Origin: Methanosalsum sp.
GTDB taxonomy: Archaea > Halobacteriota > Methanosarcinia > Methanosarcinales > Methanosarcinaceae
Assembly (NCBI GenBank): GCA_007127385.1
Contig: SKZM01000130.1
Location: 1 to 6,594, forward strand
Reading direction: 5' to 3'
DNA length: 6,594 bases
In this document: one piece after another, positions 5,292 through 6,594 of the stretch
How positions within the stretch are numbered: the stretch's first letter is position 1
Layout: every line of letters starts with the position of its first letter
Notes under the pieces: model-generated
Told to the model about the DNA's origin: nothing
Databases searched by the model: none
The model's input: the letters and a program-made list of their open reading frames with translations, nothing else
Position numbers and translations under genes: made by a program

Positions 5292-6594
5292 ATGGACAGG
5301 TATGAACAGGTAATTGAGCTGGCAAAAAGACGAGGATTTTTGTGGAACTCCTTTGAACTGTATGGGGGAGTTGCAGGATTCTATGATTATGGACCTCTGG
5401 GATGCACCCTGAAGAGGCGTATTGAGAATATGTGGCGTGAATTTTACGTTATCAATGAAGGATTCATGGAGATCGAAACTCCCACCATCGGTATTGAAGA
5501 CGTGTTCATGGCTTCGGGACATATAAGTGGTTTTTCCGACCCCCTTTGTGAATGTTTGGAATGTGGAGAAGCGTTTCGTGCAGATCATCTGGTAGAGAAG
5601 CATGTTGAACTGGCAGATGCGCTGACCAATACAGAGCTGGACAATGTAATCCATGAAACGGATGTGACATGTCCTGAATGTGGCGGAAACCTTGGATGCG
5701 CATACGAATTTAACCTCATGTTTAAAACGGGAATAGGACCCGGTAATGGAAGAGAAGGATATATGCGTCCGGAAACTGCACAGGGTATATTTATCGATTT
5801 CCAGAGGCTTGCCAGATACTACAGAGAAAAGCTTCCCTTCGGAGCTACGCAGATAGGAAAATCATTCAGAAATGAGATATCGCCCCGGCAGGGTGTCATC
5901 CGGCTTCGTGAATTCACACAGGCAGAAGCTGAGATATTCATCAATCCAAAACATAAAAAGCATCCTGAATTCCAGAAAGTTGCTGATACTTTGATCAGCA
6001 TATGTCCATCTGATTGCAAGGAAACTGGAACTGCTGATACGATCACCGTTGGTCAGGCAGTGGAAGACGGAATTATTGCCCATGAATTTTTGGGATACCA
6101 CATTGCACTTACCCAAAGTTTGCTTACAGTAATTGGGATTCGTCCAGATGATCTCAGGTTCAGACAGCACAAAAAAAATGAAATGGCCCATTATGCAATT
6201 GACTGCTGGGATGCAGAGATCAGGACCGATCGTTTTGGCTGGATTGAAACCGTAGGGATCGCTGACAGAACCGACTATGACCTGAAAGCCCATTCTAAGA
6301 TCAGTAAGCAGGATCTTTCAGTATACATAGAATATGATGAACCGGTGATTTCCACGCGTTTTGCTGTAAAGCCTGATATGGGGAAAATAGGACCTGTTTT
6401 TAAGGGTAAAGCAAAACAGGTAGCTGAAGCACTAAAAAATCTTGACAGGGAAGATATAGGCACTGATGATGATATCAAAGTAGTTGTTGATGGAAACGAA
6501 ATATCAGTTCCACGGGATATGGTCAGCTTTACCGAAGAGACAGTTAAGGTCAGCGGAGAGACTGTTGTACCTCATGTGATCGAGCCATCCTACG
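5292..6594 (+). CDS. glyS: Glycyl-tRNA synthetase, 3'-truncated by the window edge
   Basis: This class II aminoacyl-tRNA synthetase of the single-chain archaeal/eukaryotic type attaches glycine to tRNA-Gly in the cytoplasm. The window holds 434 residues. The typical family length is around 570, so the C-terminal anticodon-binding domain is missing. The N-terminus MDRYEQVIELAKRRGFLWNSFELYGG is characteristic and supports the ATG at 5292, which also has a GAGG eight bases upstream. The class II motif 1 region spans about 30-70. A probable zinc site is formed by C88-x2-C91 and C127-x2-C130. The substrate-binding RPETAQGIF sits at 159-167, and motif 2 (SFRNEISPRQG, R193 and E195) at 191-201, followed by REFTQAEAE. 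The sequence breaks at EPSY, exactly where motif 3 (GxxR) begins. The gene stands alone after a 182-bp AT-rich gap. Confidence 0.96.
   Translation, partial: MDRYEQVIELAKRRGFLWNSFELYGGVAGFYDYGPLGCTLKRRIENMWREFYVINEGFMEIETPTIGIEDVFMASGHISGFSDPLCECLECGEAFRADHLVEKHVELADALTNTELDNVIHETDVTCPECGGNLGCAYEFNLMFKTGIGPGNGREGYMRPETAQGIFIDFQRLARYYREKLPFGATQIGKSFRNEISPRQGVIRLREFTQAEAEIFINPKHKKHPEFQKVADTLISICPSDCKETGTADTITVGQAVEDGIIAHEFLGYHIALTQSLLTVIGIRPDDLRFRQHKKNEMAHYAIDCWDAEIRTDRFGWIETVGIADRTDYDLKAHSKISKQDLSVYIEYDEPVISTRFAVKPDMGKIGPVFKGKAKQVAEALKNLDREDIGTDDDIKVVVDGNEISVPRDMVSFTEETVKVSGETVVPHVIEPSY

Noticed and set aside
5056..5313. Plus-strand ORF of 85 codons across the gap before glyS
   Set aside because: It results from AT-rich intergenic DNA low in stops in this frame; its product is mostly Ile and Tyr, and it runs into glyS in another frame.

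Overview
The window looks like a piece of a methanogenic archaeon's chromosome, most likely a methylotrophic member of the Methanosarcinaceae (relatives of Methanococcoides, Methanolobus or Methanomethylovorans). The evidence is a form II/III RuBisCO of the Methanococcoides type, the archaeal 2-amino-3,7-dideoxyheptulosonate synthase, an archaeal-type dUTPase, a Cdc6/Orc1 protein, an archaeal-type single-chain glycyl-tRNA synthetase, TATA-box promoters and several starts that appear leaderless. The genus is inference; no rRNA is present.

Layout, left to right. Bases 1-740 (+) hold the C-terminal two thirds of a divergent Cdc6/Orc1-like AAA+ protein whose start lies outside the window. Facing it, on the minus strand, are a form II/III RuBisCO large subunit (808-2241) and, upstream of that, a YkgJ-type cysteine-cluster protein (2341-3015, or 3057 with an upstream start). 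A roughly 300-bp AT-rich gap (3016-3322) separates this from a plus-strand block. The gap holds a more GC-rich structured segment with its own TATA-like box and T-tracts, which I propose as a small RNA gene. The plus-strand block is dUTPase (dut, 3323-3832) and ADH synthase (aroA', 3923-4714). A small protein gene of unknown function (4720-5043 or 5109) runs toward aroA' on the minus strand and ends 5 bp from it. Finally glycyl-tRNA synthetase (5292 to the window end, +) is cut exactly at class II motif 3.

The genes are mostly housekeeping and do not form one pathway: replication initiation or its regulation (Cdc6-like), nucleoside/CO2 metabolism (RuBisCO), nucleotide-pool sanitation (dut), aromatic amino acid precursor synthesis (aroA') and translation (glyS). 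They look like separately promoted units with short gaps rather than one operon. I see no mobile element, CRISPR array, rRNA or tRNA. The most interesting items are the putative structured RNA upstream of dut, a Shine-Dalgarno sequence apparently joined to a start codon by a hairpin in front of the cysteine-cluster gene, the loss of the Arg-finger and sensor-2 segments in the Cdc6-like protein, and interlocking inverted repeats in front of the unknown gene.
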